A stretch of DNA of 64,000 nucleotides. It comes from Pseudomonas mosselii (GTDB lineage Bacteria > Pseudomonadota > Gammaproteobacteria > Pseudomonadales > Pseudomonadaceae). The stretch spans positions 1 to 64,000 of the forward strand of contig NZ_QJRP01000011.1 in NCBI RefSeq assembly GCF_003205295.1, written 5' to 3'. How positions within the stretch are numbered: the stretch's first letter is position 1; every line of letters starts with the position of its first letter. The notes under the pieces were generated by a model. That model was given only the letters and a program-made list of their open reading frames with translations, was not told the origin of the DNA and searched no databases. This document shows, piece by piece, positions 35,787 through 43,747 of this stretch. A program made the position numbers and the translations under genes.

Positions 35787-36481
35787 GCGCGGCCTCCGGA
35801 GAATTTCTGGCAGATAAAACCCGCGGCCATGCCCAGCAGGCCGGCCACCACCAGGGCGGTTTCCCAGTGCCAGTAGCTGAACAGTACCGAGCAGAACAGC
35901 GACACCGCCACGCACACCACGGTCGGCAGGTTGCGCACCAGCGGCGCGATCAGCGCGACGAAGGTGGCGACGATGGAGAAGTCCAGGCCCAGCTGGTCCA
36001 GGTGCGGGATGTTCTGGCCGAGGACGATGCCGGCCAGGGTGAACAGGTTCCAGGCCACGTAGAAGGTCAGGCCGACGCCCAGGGCGTACCAGCGGTTGAA
36101 CTGCTGCTGGTCGTGGTGGCTGGTCAGGGCGAAGAACTCGTCGGTGAGCAGAAAGCCCAGGCCCAGCCGCCAGCGGGTCGGCAAGCCGGACATCACCGGG
36201 CGCATGGACAGCCCGTAGAGCAGGTGCTGCGAGGTCAGCAGCAGGGTGGTGAGCAGGATCGACAGCAGGTTGGCGCCACCCTTGAGCATGCCGATGGCCA
36301 CCAGCTGCGCGGCGCCGGCGAAGACGATGGCCGACAGGCCCTGGCCTTGCCAGGCGCTGAGGTTGGCCTCGATGGCCATGGAACCGGCCAGCAGGCCCCA
36401 GGGCGCGACGGCCAGGGACAGCGGCAGGATGGCGATGGCGCCGTGGAGGAAGGCATGGCGGGCGAGCGGCGGGCTGGACAT
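35783..36481 (-). CDS. azlC: AzlC family branched-chain amino acid permease
   Basis: A 232-residue inner-membrane protein. Family blocks include AIAILPLSLAVAPWGLLAGSMA, SAIVFAGAAQLVAIGML, LLTSQHLLYGLSMRP and FLLTDEFFALTS. It is the large subunit of the AzlCD exporter, which protects against toxic analogues or overflow of leucine, isoleucine and valine. It is the first gene of azlC-azlD-AraC. The 330-nt region upstream contains a composite REP element but no gene. Confidence 0.94.
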   Translation of the reverse strand: MSSPPLARHAFLHGAIAILPLSLAVAPWGLLAGSMAIEANLSAWQGQGLSAIVFAGAAQLVAIGMLKGGANLLSILLTTLLLTSQHLLYGLSMRPVMSGLPTRWRLGLGFLLTDEFFALTSHHDQQQFNRWYALGVGLTFYVAWNLFTLAGIVLGQNIPHLDQLGLDFSIVATFVALIAPLVRNLPTVVCVAVSLFCSVLFSYWHWETALVVAGLLGMAAGFICQKFSGGRA

Positions 36482-36586
36482 GGGAACGGCAACGAATCGA
36501 CAGGGCAGGCCAGCATGACAGACAGCTCAGAGGGTGGCTTGAACGATCTTGCTTTGTTGGCCCCTCTCCTCAGGCCTTGCGCAATC

Positions 36587-36761
36587 CCTGTAGGAGATCA
36601 CACAGCCCTTCCGGGCTGCGCTGTCGCGCAGGGAACTGTCCCCTGTGGGAGCGGCCTTGCGTCGCGAAAGGGCTGCGCAGCAGCCCCAGCAATTTCGATG
36701 ATGGCTCGGAATATGGGGCCGCTGCGCGCCCCTTTCGCGACGCAAGGCCGCTCCCACAGGG
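36587..36761. repeat. Composite REP/BIME element, copy 2
   Basis: The 119-bp core at 36643-36761 is nearly identical to 5731-5849, including the unpaired spacer. The CCTGTAGGAGATCAC...GGGAACTGTCC extension sits on the left here. In copy 1 it sits on the right and in reverse complement. It occupies most of the gap between azlC and the sensor kinase gene; no gene is visible there. Confidence 0.88.
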
Positions 36762-36811
36762 TCCAGCTAAATCAATAAGTTACGGTTTGTTCCATGAGAG
36801 CGGCTGTGGAT

Positions 36812-38098
36812 TCAGCGCAGCTCGACCTGCGCGCACAGCCCCCCTTCGGCGCGGTTGCGCAGGGTCAGGCTGCCGCCCATGGCCTGGGTCAGCTGCTGGG
36901 CGATCGCCAGCCCCAGCCCGGTGCCGCCGGTGCTGCGGTTGCGCGAACCCTCGACTCGATAGAAAGGCTTGAGCACATCGTCGAGCTCCGCCTCGGGAAT
37001 CCCCGGGCCGTCATCCAGCACGCGGATCAACGTCACGCCGTTTTCGCACCCCACCTCAAGCTGCGCGGCACCGGAGAACTTGAGGGCATTGTCCACCAGG
37101 TTCACCAGTACCCGGCGCAAGGCGTGGGGACGGGTTTCGAGGGTCGCCTGGGCGCTGCCGCGCCGGTCCACCCGGGCGCCGCTGTCCTGGTAGTCGAACA
37201 CCAGGCTGTCGAGGAAGGCGTCGAGGTTGACCCGGCATGGCGCCTCGGTGCCGCTGTCCATGCTGCGGGCATAGGCCACGCCTTCGCGCACCAGGTGCTC
37301 CATGGCGTCCAGGTCATGCGCCAGCTTGTCCTTCTCCTGGCCGTCGTCCATCTGCTCGACCCGCAGCTTCATGCGCGTGATCGGCGTCTGCAGATCGTGG
37401 GAAATGGCGGCGAGCAGTTGCATGCGTTCCTTGAGGTAGGCGCCGATGCGCGCCTGCAGCGCATTGAAGGCCACGGCGGCGTAGCGCACCTCGCGCGGGC
37501 CGCTTTCGTCCAGTAGCGGGCCTGGGCTGTTCGGGTCGAGGTTGTCCACCGCCTGGACCAGGCGGGTCAGCGGGCCGATGGCCAGGCGCACCGCCAGCCA
37601 GGTACAGGCCAGCAGCACCGCCAGCTGGATCAGCAGCACCACCGGCAGCCAGGTGGCCACCGGCACCGCGGCGGGGGTGACGTCGATGGTCAGCGGCGCG
37701 CCGTCGGCCAGGCGCAGGTGGGCCTGGAAATGCGCGTTGGGGCCGGGGATCTCCTGGAAGGTCAGGGCGTAGCGGTCGCCGATGGCCTTGACGATGGATT
37801 CGGCGGCCATGGGCGGGTCGGCGCTGGGCATGGCTTCGCCGGGCAGGCCGCCGTCCAGCCGGTAGCGGTAGGTGCGCCGCTCCAGGCGCGACAGCCAGGC
37901 CGGCCGTTCGGCGGCGGGCAGGCGGTCGAGGATGGCCACCGAGGTCGAGACGTCCAGTTCCAGGTTGCTGAGCATCATCGAGCGGCTGCTGACATAACGC
38001 TCGTAGGCCTGCAGGCTGAACGACAGGCCATAGGCCAGCACCAGCCCGGTGAAGAAGATCAGGGCCAGGCGCGAGGCCAGGGTGCGCGGCCATTTCAT
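36812..38098 (-). CDS. Two-component sensor histidine kinase
   Basis: A 428-residue inner-membrane kinase. TM1 is at about residues 11-28, a periplasmic sensor at about 30-148, and TM2 at 150-172. HAMP follows, then the phospho-acceptor His234 in AAISHDLQTPITRMK, the N-box NLVDNALKF, and the G-boxes DDGPGIP and GGTGLGLAI. The start at 38098 overlaps the response-regulator stop by 4 nt. The periplasmic domain has no Cys or clear metal motif, so the stimulus is unknown. The neighbouring DUF2790 and thioredoxin-like genes hint at a periplasmic redox or metal signal. Confidence 0.93.
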   Translation of the reverse strand: MKWPRTLASRLALIFFTGLVLAYGLSFSLQAYERYVSSRSMMLSNLELDVSTSVAILDRLPAAERPAWLSRLERRTYRYRLDGGLPGEAMPSADPPMAAESIVKAIGDRYALTFQEIPGPNAHFQAHLRLADGAPLTIDVTPAAVPVATWLPVVLLIQLAVLLACTWLAVRLAIGPLTRLVQAVDNLDPNSPGPLLDESGPREVRYAAVAFNALQARIGAYLKERMQLLAAISHDLQTPITRMKLRVEQMDDGQEKDKLAHDLDAMEHLVREGVAYARSMDSGTEAPCRVNLDAFLDSLVFDYQDSGARVDRRGSAQATLETRPHALRRVLVNLVDNALKFSGAAQLEVGCENGVTLIRVLDDGPGIPEAELDDVLKPFYRVEGSRNRSTGGTGLGLAIAQQLTQAMGGSLTLRNRAEGGLCAQVELR

Positions 38099-38835
38099 GC
38101 CGGCGACTCCAGCAGCTGCACCGGTAGCGAGAACACATAGCCTTCGCTGCGCACGGTCTTGATGCAGGTGGGCTCGCGGGCGTCGTCGCCCAGGCGCTGG
38201 CGCAGGCGGCTGACCAGCAAGTCGATGGAGCGGTCGAAGATGTCCGCCTCGCGGCCCTGGGTGAGGTTGAGCAGCTGTTCGCGGCTGAGCACCCGCTGCG
38301 GATGGTCGAGGAACACCCGCAGCAAGCGGTACTCGGCGCCCGACAGCGCCACCAGGGTGCCTTCGTTGTCGAGCAGGTGGCGGGCGGTGGTGTCCAGGCG
38401 CCACTGGCCGAAGGCGATCAGCCGGCTGCTCTCGCTGATGGTCAGGTTCGGTGGCAGCATGCGCGTGCGCCGCAGCACGGCGTTGATCCGCGCCAGCAGC
38501 TCGCGGGCGGAAAAGGGTTTGGTCAGGTAGTCGTCGGCGCCCATCTCCAGGCCGATGATGCGGTCGGTCTCGTCGTTGCGCGCGGTGAGCATCAGCACCG
38601 GCGTGTTGCGGTGCTTGCCGGCGCGCAGTTCGCGGCACAGCAGCAGGCCGTCGTCGCCGGGCATCATGATGTCGAGGACGATCAGGTCGACGGCGTTGTT
38701 TTCCAGGAAGGCGCGCATCTGCCGGCCATCGGCGACGATGCTGGTGCGCAGGCCGTTCTTCTTCAGGTAATTGCCGACCAGTTCGCGGATCTCGCGGTCG
38801 TCGTCGACGATCAGGATGTGATCGGCGTGTTCCAT
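38095..38835 (-). CDS. OmpR family response regulator
   Basis: A 246-residue DNA-binding response regulator. The receiver domain has acidic residues Asp11/Asp12, phospho-acceptor Asp55 (LIVLDIMMPG), Thr84 and Lys106. The C-terminal winged helix (about residues 140-240) ends VRSEGYVFSLPV. ATG 38835 is chosen because the receiver fold begins at once. It is translationally coupled to the kinase gene and divergent from the DUF2790 gene. The gap between them holds a perfect TGTATCTG/CAGATACA inverted repeat, a plausible binding site. Confidence 0.95.
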   Translation of the reverse strand: MEHADHILIVDDDREIRELVGNYLKKNGLRTSIVADGRQMRAFLENNAVDLIVLDIMMPGDDGLLLCRELRAGKHRNTPVLMLTARNDETDRIIGLEMGADDYLTKPFSARELLARINAVLRRTRMLPPNLTISESSRLIAFGQWRLDTTARHLLDNEGTLVALSGAEYRLLRVFLDHPQRVLSREQLLNLTQGREADIFDRSIDLLVSRLRQRLGDDAREPTCIKTVRSEGYVFSLPVQLLESPA

Positions 38836-38913
38836 CGGGGTGTCCTTGTACGTGGGGAATGGGCGCAGTGTACCGAGCGGATCCGGGCTTGCCTGCCCGG
38901 GTTTGTATTGCAG

Positions 38914-38938
38914 TGTATCTGCTGGTGGCACAGATACA
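38914..38938. promoter_or_regulatory. Inverted repeat in RR/DUF2790 divergent promoter
   Basis: TGTATCTG and CAGATACA are perfect complements separated by 9 nt. They lie 78 nt from the response-regulator start and 116 nt from the DUF2790 start. Position and symmetry suit a regulator-binding site serving both directions. OmpR-type regulators more often use direct repeats, so this is tentative. Confidence 0.45.
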
Positions 38939-39054
38939 GGAAGAAGCACGGCGACCCCTGGGCGGACACAAGCGCGATACCTGGCAGGCGTGAAATGGCT
39001 CTCGACCGGGGAGCAAAGCCTCCCCACACAAGACCTCGCATCAGGAGACACGCC

Positions 39055-39330
39055 ATGACTATCAAGACCCTCGCCAGCGCCGCCCTGTTCGCCGTCCTCG
39101 GCCTCGGCGCCCTGACTGCCCAGGCCAGCAGCAGCTCGCTGAACGACGCCAGCGTGATGCAATACCGCTACGGCGACCGGCTGGATGTGAAGAAGGTGCT
39201 GTCGGTGAAGGATGAGTCAGGTTCCACCTGCGGACCGGTGAAGACCCGCATGGATTACCTCGACTCCCAGGGCAAGCCGCAGAGCGTCGAGTACCGCACC
39301 TACGCCACCAGTGGCTGCCATGACAACTGA
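39055..39330 (+). CDS. DUF2790 small secreted protein
   Basis: A 91-residue periplasmic protein. A signal peptide (MTIKTLASAALFAVLGLGALTAQA) precedes a short domain with YGDRLDVKKVLSVKDESGSTCGPVKTRMDYLDSQG and two Cys (TCGP and SGCHDN), probably disulfide-linked. It matches the Pseudomonas DUF2790 family, whose function is unknown; some members are induced by metals. ATG 39055 has AGGAGA upstream. It is divergent from the two-component operon, and its stop overlaps the start of the thioredoxin-like gene, so the two are coupled. Confidence 0.85.
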   Translation: MTIKTLASAALFAVLGLGALTAQASSSSLNDASVMQYRYGDRLDVKKVLSVKDESGSTCGPVKTRMDYLDSQGKPQSVEYRTYATSGCHDN

Positions 39331-39865
39331 GGCGTGCGGCAAACGCCGCCTGCTCAAGGCCGGCGGCGTGGCCCTGGCCCTGCTCGGGCTGGGCCTGGCC
39401 GGCCACCTGCTGGCCCGCGACAGCTACGGCCCCATGCCGTCGCTGGCGGGGGCCGAGCAGTGGCTCAACTCGCCACCGCTGGACGGTCCGGCGCTCAAGG
39501 GCAAGGTGGTGCTGGTGGACTTCTGGACCTACGACTGCATCAACTGCCGGCGCAGCCTGCCCCATGTCAACGACTGGGCGCGGCGCTATGGCGAGCAGGG
39601 GCTGGTGGTGGTCGGGGTGCATACGCCGGAGTACGACTACGAGCACGATCTGGGCAATGTCCGGGTGCAGGTACAGCAACTGGGCATTGCTTACCCGGTG
39701 GCGGTGGACAATGGCTACCGGATCTGGAACGCCTGGGGCAACCAGTTCTGGCCGGCGCATTACTTTGTCGACCGCAAGGGGCAGGTGCGCCATGTGCACT
39801 TTGGCGAGGGGGATTATGCGGGGCAGGAGCGGGTGATTCAGGCGTTGTTGAATGAGCAGGGTTGA
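39320..39865 (+). CDS. Membrane-anchored thioredoxin-like protein (DipZ/TlpA type)
   Basis: A 181-residue protein with a cytoplasmic N-tail, one membrane anchor (about residues 14-32), and a periplasmic thioredoxin fold. The redox motif CINC lies at Cys73-Cys76 in VDFWTYDCINCRRSLPHVN, the form typical of DipZ C-terminal domains. Later AYPVAVDNGYRIWNAWGNQFWPAHYFVDRKG contains the cis-Pro region. ATG 39320 overlaps the DUF2790 coding end by 11 nt; a GTG at 39311 is an alternative. It probably reduces or oxidises periplasmic thiols, perhaps those of the DUF2790 protein. Confidence 0.88.
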   Translation: MTTEACGKRRLLKAGGVALALLGLGLAGHLLARDSYGPMPSLAGAEQWLNSPPLDGPALKGKVVLVDFWTYDCINCRRSLPHVNDWARRYGEQGLVVVGVHTPEYDYEHDLGNVRVQVQQLGIAYPVAVDNGYRIWNAWGNQFWPAHYFVDRKGQVRHVHFGEGDYAGQERVIQALLNEQG

Positions 39866-39880
39866 TCCGTTGTCCGTTTC

Positions 39881-39924
39881 GGCCCTGTCGCGGGGCAAGT
39901 CGCATCGGCGCACCGCGATAGGGC
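39881..39924. repeat. Solo/partial REP arm
   Basis: A single GCGGGGCAAGTCGCATCGGCG arm, identical to those at 7212-7261 and 62385-62433, appears without its partner. It is flanked by GGCCCTGTCGCGG and CCGCGATAGGGCC, which pair with each other. It lies between the convergent thioredoxin-like and AraC genes. Confidence 0.75.
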
Positions 39925-39938
39925 CGGTTCAGGCAACA

Positions 39939-40946
39939 TCATTCCCCGAGCCGCTGCTCCCGCGACGGCGGATAGCCGAAATACGCCGCATAGCACTTGC
40001 TGAAGTGCGACACCGAGACGAACCCGCAGGCCACCGCCACCTCCATCACCGACAGGTCCGAGTACTGCAGCAGCCGGCGGCTCTTGGTGATGCGCAGTTC
40101 CATGTAGTAACGCCGGGGCGAGGTGCCCAGCTGGGCCTGGAACAGCCGGTCGATCTGCCGCCGCGAGCGCCCGGAGTAGGCGGCCAGCTGATCGAGGCTC
40201 AGGGTCTCCTCGAGGTTGTTCTCCATCAGCTCGACGATGGTGCGCAGGTGCAGGCTCATGGACTTCTTCGCCCCCGGCCCGACCTGGCGATAGCGCGCCC
40301 CGGAGAACGACAGGATCTCCTCGACGCCTTCGGCCAGGGCATCGCCGTACAGCCGCCGCACCAGGCCAAGCATCAGCTCCATGGCGCCGTTGGGGCTGGC
40401 GGCGCTCAGGCGGTCGCGGTCGAGGGTGAAGCTGGCCGGGGTGATGCGCGTCTGCGGGCTGATCTCGGCCAGGCTGGCGCGCTGCTCGGGGTGCACGCTG
40501 CAGCCGTAGTCGTCGAGCACCCCGGCGCGGCCGAGGAACCAGGCGCCGTTCCACAGCCCGGCGAGGGTCATGCCGTGGCTGGCGCAGTCGCCCAGCAGGC
40601 GGTCGAGTTCGGGGTATTTCAACGGTGTGCGCAGACCGCCGCAGATCACCAGCAGATCGAGATCCTGCAGGCTGCGGGGCTCGAGCGGGCTGGCCACCAG
40701 CTCCAGGCCCAGGTCGCTGAGCACGCGATCGCCCGCCAGCGACAGCGGGGTGGAGGTGAAGCTGTCGGCGCGCAGCAGGTTGGCGGTGACCAGCACGTCC
40801 ATCGCCACGGTGAAGCTGGCCATGGAGAAATGCTCGAGCAGGACGAAGTCCACGCGATAGGGACGCTGGCTGCCGGCGTCACCGGACTTGAGCCGCAGCA
40901 TGTTGCTGGTGCTGGTCTTCTTGCTGAACTGACGTGGCGTGGGCAC
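39939..40946 (-). CDS. AraC family regulator with GATase1-like domain
   Basis: A 335-residue regulator. The N-terminal DJ-1/PfpI-like domain contains VDFVLLEHFSMASFTVAMDVLVTANLLR and LAGLWNGAWFLGRAGVLDDYGCSVHPE. The elbow where catalytic members have Cys reads WNGA, so it is a sensor rather than an enzyme. The C-terminal HTH contains LDQLAAYSGRSRRQIDRLFQAQLGTSPRRYY and VMEVAVACGFVSVSHFSKCYAAYFG. I choose GTG 40946 because GGAG lies 6 nt upstream; TTG 41006 and ATG 40901 are alternatives. It follows fpvA on the same strand behind a strong hairpin, so it is probably separate. GbdR/ArgR-like proteins are its relatives. Confidence 0.85.
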   Translation of the reverse strand: MPTPRQFSKKTSTSNMLRLKSGDAGSQRPYRVDFVLLEHFSMASFTVAMDVLVTANLLRADSFTSTPLSLAGDRVLSDLGLELVASPLEPRSLQDLDLLVICGGLRTPLKYPELDRLLGDCASHGMTLAGLWNGAWFLGRAGVLDDYGCSVHPEQRASLAEISPQTRITPASFTLDRDRLSAASPNGAMELMLGLVRRLYGDALAEGVEEILSFSGARYRQVGPGAKKSMSLHLRTIVELMENNLEETLSLDQLAAYSGRSRRQIDRLFQAQLGTSPRRYYMELRITKSRRLLQYSDLSVMEVAVACGFVSVSHFSKCYAAYFGYPPSREQRLGE

Positions 40947-41036
40947 TGCGGACTCCGCTTCCTGGCTGGCGGGGACGAGTGTGCGGTGAGGCGGGGGGAA
41001 AGACAACAGGCGGCACTTGCCGGCGCTGAAAGCACA

Positions 41037-41058
41037 GCGCCCCCTCTAGAGGGGGCGC
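41037..41058 (-). terminator. Perfect hairpin after fpvA
   Basis: An uninterrupted 22-bp palindrome, GCGCCCCCTCT followed by its exact complement, starts 20 nt past the fpvA stop codon. No T-run follows, so it may work by RNA stability or a protein factor. It closes the row of three pyoverdine genes. Confidence 0.65.
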
Positions 41059-41078
41059 CGGTTGTTGCCAGGCGGGGC

Positions 41079-43523
41079 TTAGAAGTCGCCGCGCAGGGTG
41101 AACATGTAGCTACGTGGGGTGCCGTAGGTGGTGCCGCGGGTCCAGTAGCCCATCGAGTCGAAGTACTTGCGGTCGAACAGGTTCTCGACGTCCACGCCGA
41201 CGGTCCAGTGCTTGTCGAGCTTGTAGGCGGCGCGCGCGTCGAAGATCGCCCGGCCGCTGTTGTAGGCCTCGTTGCCCTTGTCGACGTAGGAGTTCTGCGC
41301 CGAGACGCCACCACCGATGCTCAGTCGGCTCCACTCGCCCGGCAGGGTGTAGTTGGTGTTCAGGCGCAGCATGTGTTTCGGCGTCTGTGCGGAGATCGGG
41401 CCGCCGTCGGAGGAACTGGTGGTGTTGTAGGTGTAACCGGCAGCCACCTGCAGGCCTGGCAGCAGCTCGCCGCTGGCCTCGGCCTCGAAACCCTTGCTGC
41501 GGTTGATGCCATTGCTGTTTACCCAGCAGCGACCGTTCACATCGTTCTGGCATTTGCCGTCGTTTTCCCAGTCGCGTGCGGCAACGTCTTCCTGTTCGAT
41601 GTAGAACACGGCGAAGGAGACGTTCAGGCGCTTGTCGAACAGCTCACCCTTGATACCGGTTTCGGAGTTCGTACCAGTGGATGGGTCCAGCATGCTGCCG
41701 CCTGCAGTGCGGTAGTTGGCCTGCGGCTGGAAGATGTCGGCGTAGCTGGCGTACCAGGACCACTGGTCGTTCAGGTCGTAGATCACGCCGGCGAAGGGGG
41801 TGAACTCGTGTTTCTGCTCGTTGGTCGACACGTTGTCGCCGTCCCAGGCCTCGGTCTTGTACCAGCTCAGGCGCGCACCGAGTACGAAACTCAGGTCCTC
41901 GGTCGCGCGCAGTCGCGTGCTGAGGTAGGTGCCGTAACGGGTGTCGATGGTGTCGTCCTTGTAGTCCCAGCCCTGGCGTGCCAGCTTGGGAATGTTGCTG
42001 TGGCTGGGGTCGAACACGTTCAGTGGGATAGGCGTCGGCAGGTTCTCAGTGCGGTCCTTGTCGTTCATCTTGCGTTTGGACCAGTTGGCGCCCAGGGTCA
42101 CCTGATGGGTCAGGCCGAAGGCTTCAAAGTTACCGTCCAGATGACCGTCGACGGCGTTGGAGGTGACGTCGAACTTGTGGTAGCTCACATCCTTGACCAC
42201 CGGCCCGCCGGCTGCGCCGTACTCAAGGGTGTCATCCGCACTCCACTCGATGGCGCTGCGGTTGTAGCCACCCTCGGAGTGCGACAGCGCCAGCTTTCCG
42301 CTCCAGTTGTCGTTGAAACGATGGGTGATGTCGCCGAACACCTCGTCCATGTCGCTCTGCAGCGTGGCCCAGTCCTGCCCCAGGAAGGTCGAGCGCTTCA
42401 GGTGCGGGTTGCTGCCATCGGGATTGTTCGGGATGCCCAGCACGCTGTAGCCGTCGATGCGCGAGGTCTGGCGACGCAGGCCCAGGCCAAGGGTGGTGGC
42501 ATCGCTCAGGTCGGCTTCGACGATGCCGTACAGCAGCGGCCGCTTGGATTTGGTCACATCGGTGAAGTAGCCGCGGTCCTCGTAGGAGGCGACCATGCGC
42601 CCGCGCAGGGTGCCTTCGGGGTTGAGCCGGCCACTGGCGTCCAGGTCCAGGCGGTAGTTGTCCCAGGAGCCGGCACGGGTGATGACGGAGAAGCGTGGGT
42701 CCGCAGTCGGACGCTTGCGCACAAGGTTCACCGCGCCACCCGGGTTGCCCGCGCCCACCAGCAACCCGGAGGCGCCGCGCAGCACTTCGACGCGGTCGAA
42801 CACTGCCATGTCCGGGGTCATCCAGCCGGTGTAGGCGTAGGCTTGGCCGGGCACGCCATCGACCATGTAGCTGTCGTCGGTGAGGTCGAAGCCGCGGGAA
42901 CTGAAGTGGTGGTTGCCGTAGCCGCGGTTGGCGCGGGTGATGCCGGTGGCCTGGGCCATCACCTGGTCCAGCGACACAAGGTTCTTGTCGTCCATCAGCT
43001 TACGAGTGACCACGGTCACCGACTGCGGGGTCTCACGTAGCGACTGCGCGGTCTTGCCAATGGTCACCGCACCGGTGGTATAGGAGTTGGTGCCTTCGGT
43101 GGTGGCGCCGAGGACCTGGCCGTTGATGGTGGTGGCGTCCAGGGTCATGGCCGAGCCGGACTCCGCCGCACCGCTGATGATCAGGGTGTTGTCCTGCACG
43201 CTGTAGCGAATCCCGCTGTTCCTGAGCAGCTCCCCAGCTGCCTGGGTTGGCGAGAAGCGGCCCTTGACCGGGCTGCTGCGCAGGCCCTGGACGGTCTCGG
43301 GGCTGAACAGCACCTGCAGGTTGCCCTGGCGGCCGAGCTCTTGCAGGGCGCTGGCCAGCGATTGCGCCGGGATGTCGAAGTCCTGCTCCTGGGCCTGCAC
43401 CTGGGCGGCCAGCGGCAGTGAGAGGGCGAGGCCGAGGGTGGCCATGGCCGGGGAGGAGCGCAGCATCCGGCGCAGCATCAGTGCCTTGCTCAAAGGGGTC
43501 AGTGTGTTGGCTGGTAATGGCAT
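41079..43523 (-). CDS. fpvA: TonB-dependent ferric-pyoverdine receptor with signalling domain
   Basis: An 814-residue outer-membrane receptor. A long signal peptide ends at VQAQ. Residues about 48-115 are the secretin/TonB N-terminal signalling domain (FDIPAQSLASALQELGRQGNLQVLFSPETVQG), which in FpvA passes the ligand signal to the anti-sigma factor FpvR. The plug (TPQSVTVVTRKLMDD, FDRVEVLRGASGLLVGAGNPGGAVN) and barrel follow, ending TLRGDF. ATG 43523 is chosen; ATG 43478 is possible. A perfect iron-starvation box lies 163 nt upstream. The pvdE neighbour and the box support the pyoverdine assignment, though the specific pyoverdine cannot be read. Confidence 0.9.
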   Translation of the reverse strand: MPLPANTLTPLSKALMLRRMLRSSPAMATLGLALSLPLAAQVQAQEQDFDIPAQSLASALQELGRQGNLQVLFSPETVQGLRSSPVKGRFSPTQAAGELLRNSGIRYSVQDNTLIISGAAESGSAMTLDATTINGQVLGATTEGTNSYTTGAVTIGKTAQSLRETPQSVTVVTRKLMDDKNLVSLDQVMAQATGITRANRGYGNHHFSSRGFDLTDDSYMVDGVPGQAYAYTGWMTPDMAVFDRVEVLRGASGLLVGAGNPGGAVNLVRKRPTADPRFSVITRAGSWDNYRLDLDASGRLNPEGTLRGRMVASYEDRGYFTDVTKSKRPLLYGIVEADLSDATTLGLGLRRQTSRIDGYSVLGIPNNPDGSNPHLKRSTFLGQDWATLQSDMDEVFGDITHRFNDNWSGKLALSHSEGGYNRSAIEWSADDTLEYGAAGGPVVKDVSYHKFDVTSNAVDGHLDGNFEAFGLTHQVTLGANWSKRKMNDKDRTENLPTPIPLNVFDPSHSNIPKLARQGWDYKDDTIDTRYGTYLSTRLRATEDLSFVLGARLSWYKTEAWDGDNVSTNEQKHEFTPFAGVIYDLNDQWSWYASYADIFQPQANYRTAGGSMLDPSTGTNSETGIKGELFDKRLNVSFAVFYIEQEDVAARDWENDGKCQNDVNGRCWVNSNGINRSKGFEAEASGELLPGLQVAAGYTYNTTSSSDGGPISAQTPKHMLRLNTNYTLPGEWSRLSIGGGVSAQNSYVDKGNEAYNSGRAIFDARAAYKLDKHWTVGVDVENLFDRKYFDSMGYWTRGTTYGTPRSYMFTLRGDF

Positions 43524-43686
43524 TTTTATGCTCTGGCTCAAGGTACGCAAAGTAAATGAAAATTATTCCGTTGCGAGTAGGACGCATGCGAATGCCAAAA
43601 CCGGAAAAATAATTATTACGGTTGGTAGAGGCGTGACCTGCGACTTCCCTGTGGGCAGGGTTGATTCGGCGTGCGGCAATAGGGGA

Positions 43687-43710
43687 ACGAGCGGTACGGC
43701 GGGGAATTTA
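43687..43710 (-). promoter_or_regulatory. IS box (PvdS-type promoter) for fpvA
   Basis: On the minus strand TAAAT is followed by 16 nt and CGT, a full match to the TAAAT-N16/17-CGT promoter of the PvdS/PfrI iron-starvation sigma factors. It begins 5 nt beyond the pvdE hairpin. Transcription from here would give a leader of roughly 155 nt, including an AT-rich island (about 43541-43620) with only a partial Fur-like match (11/19). Confidence 0.8.
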
Positions 43711-43714
43711 AGCG

Positions 43715-43739
43715 GCGGGCGGCGCCAGGCGCCGCCCGC
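43715..43739 (-). terminator. Perfect hairpin between pvdE and fpvA
   Basis: The 12-bp arms GCGGGCGGCGCC and GGCGCCGCCCGC flank a single A. It begins 8 nt past the pvdE stop and 4 nt before the fpvA IS box. No T-run is present. Confidence 0.65.
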
Positions 43740-43747
43740 GAGAGGGG

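Noticed and set aside
39939..40946. AraC gene as part of the pyoverdine operon
   Set aside because: A perfect hairpin separates it from fpvA, it has its own ribosome site, and no IS box precedes it.
39852..43040. A 1062-codon open frame opposite fpvA and the AraC gene
   Set aside because: Antisense shadow with no recognisable domain and no ribosome site.
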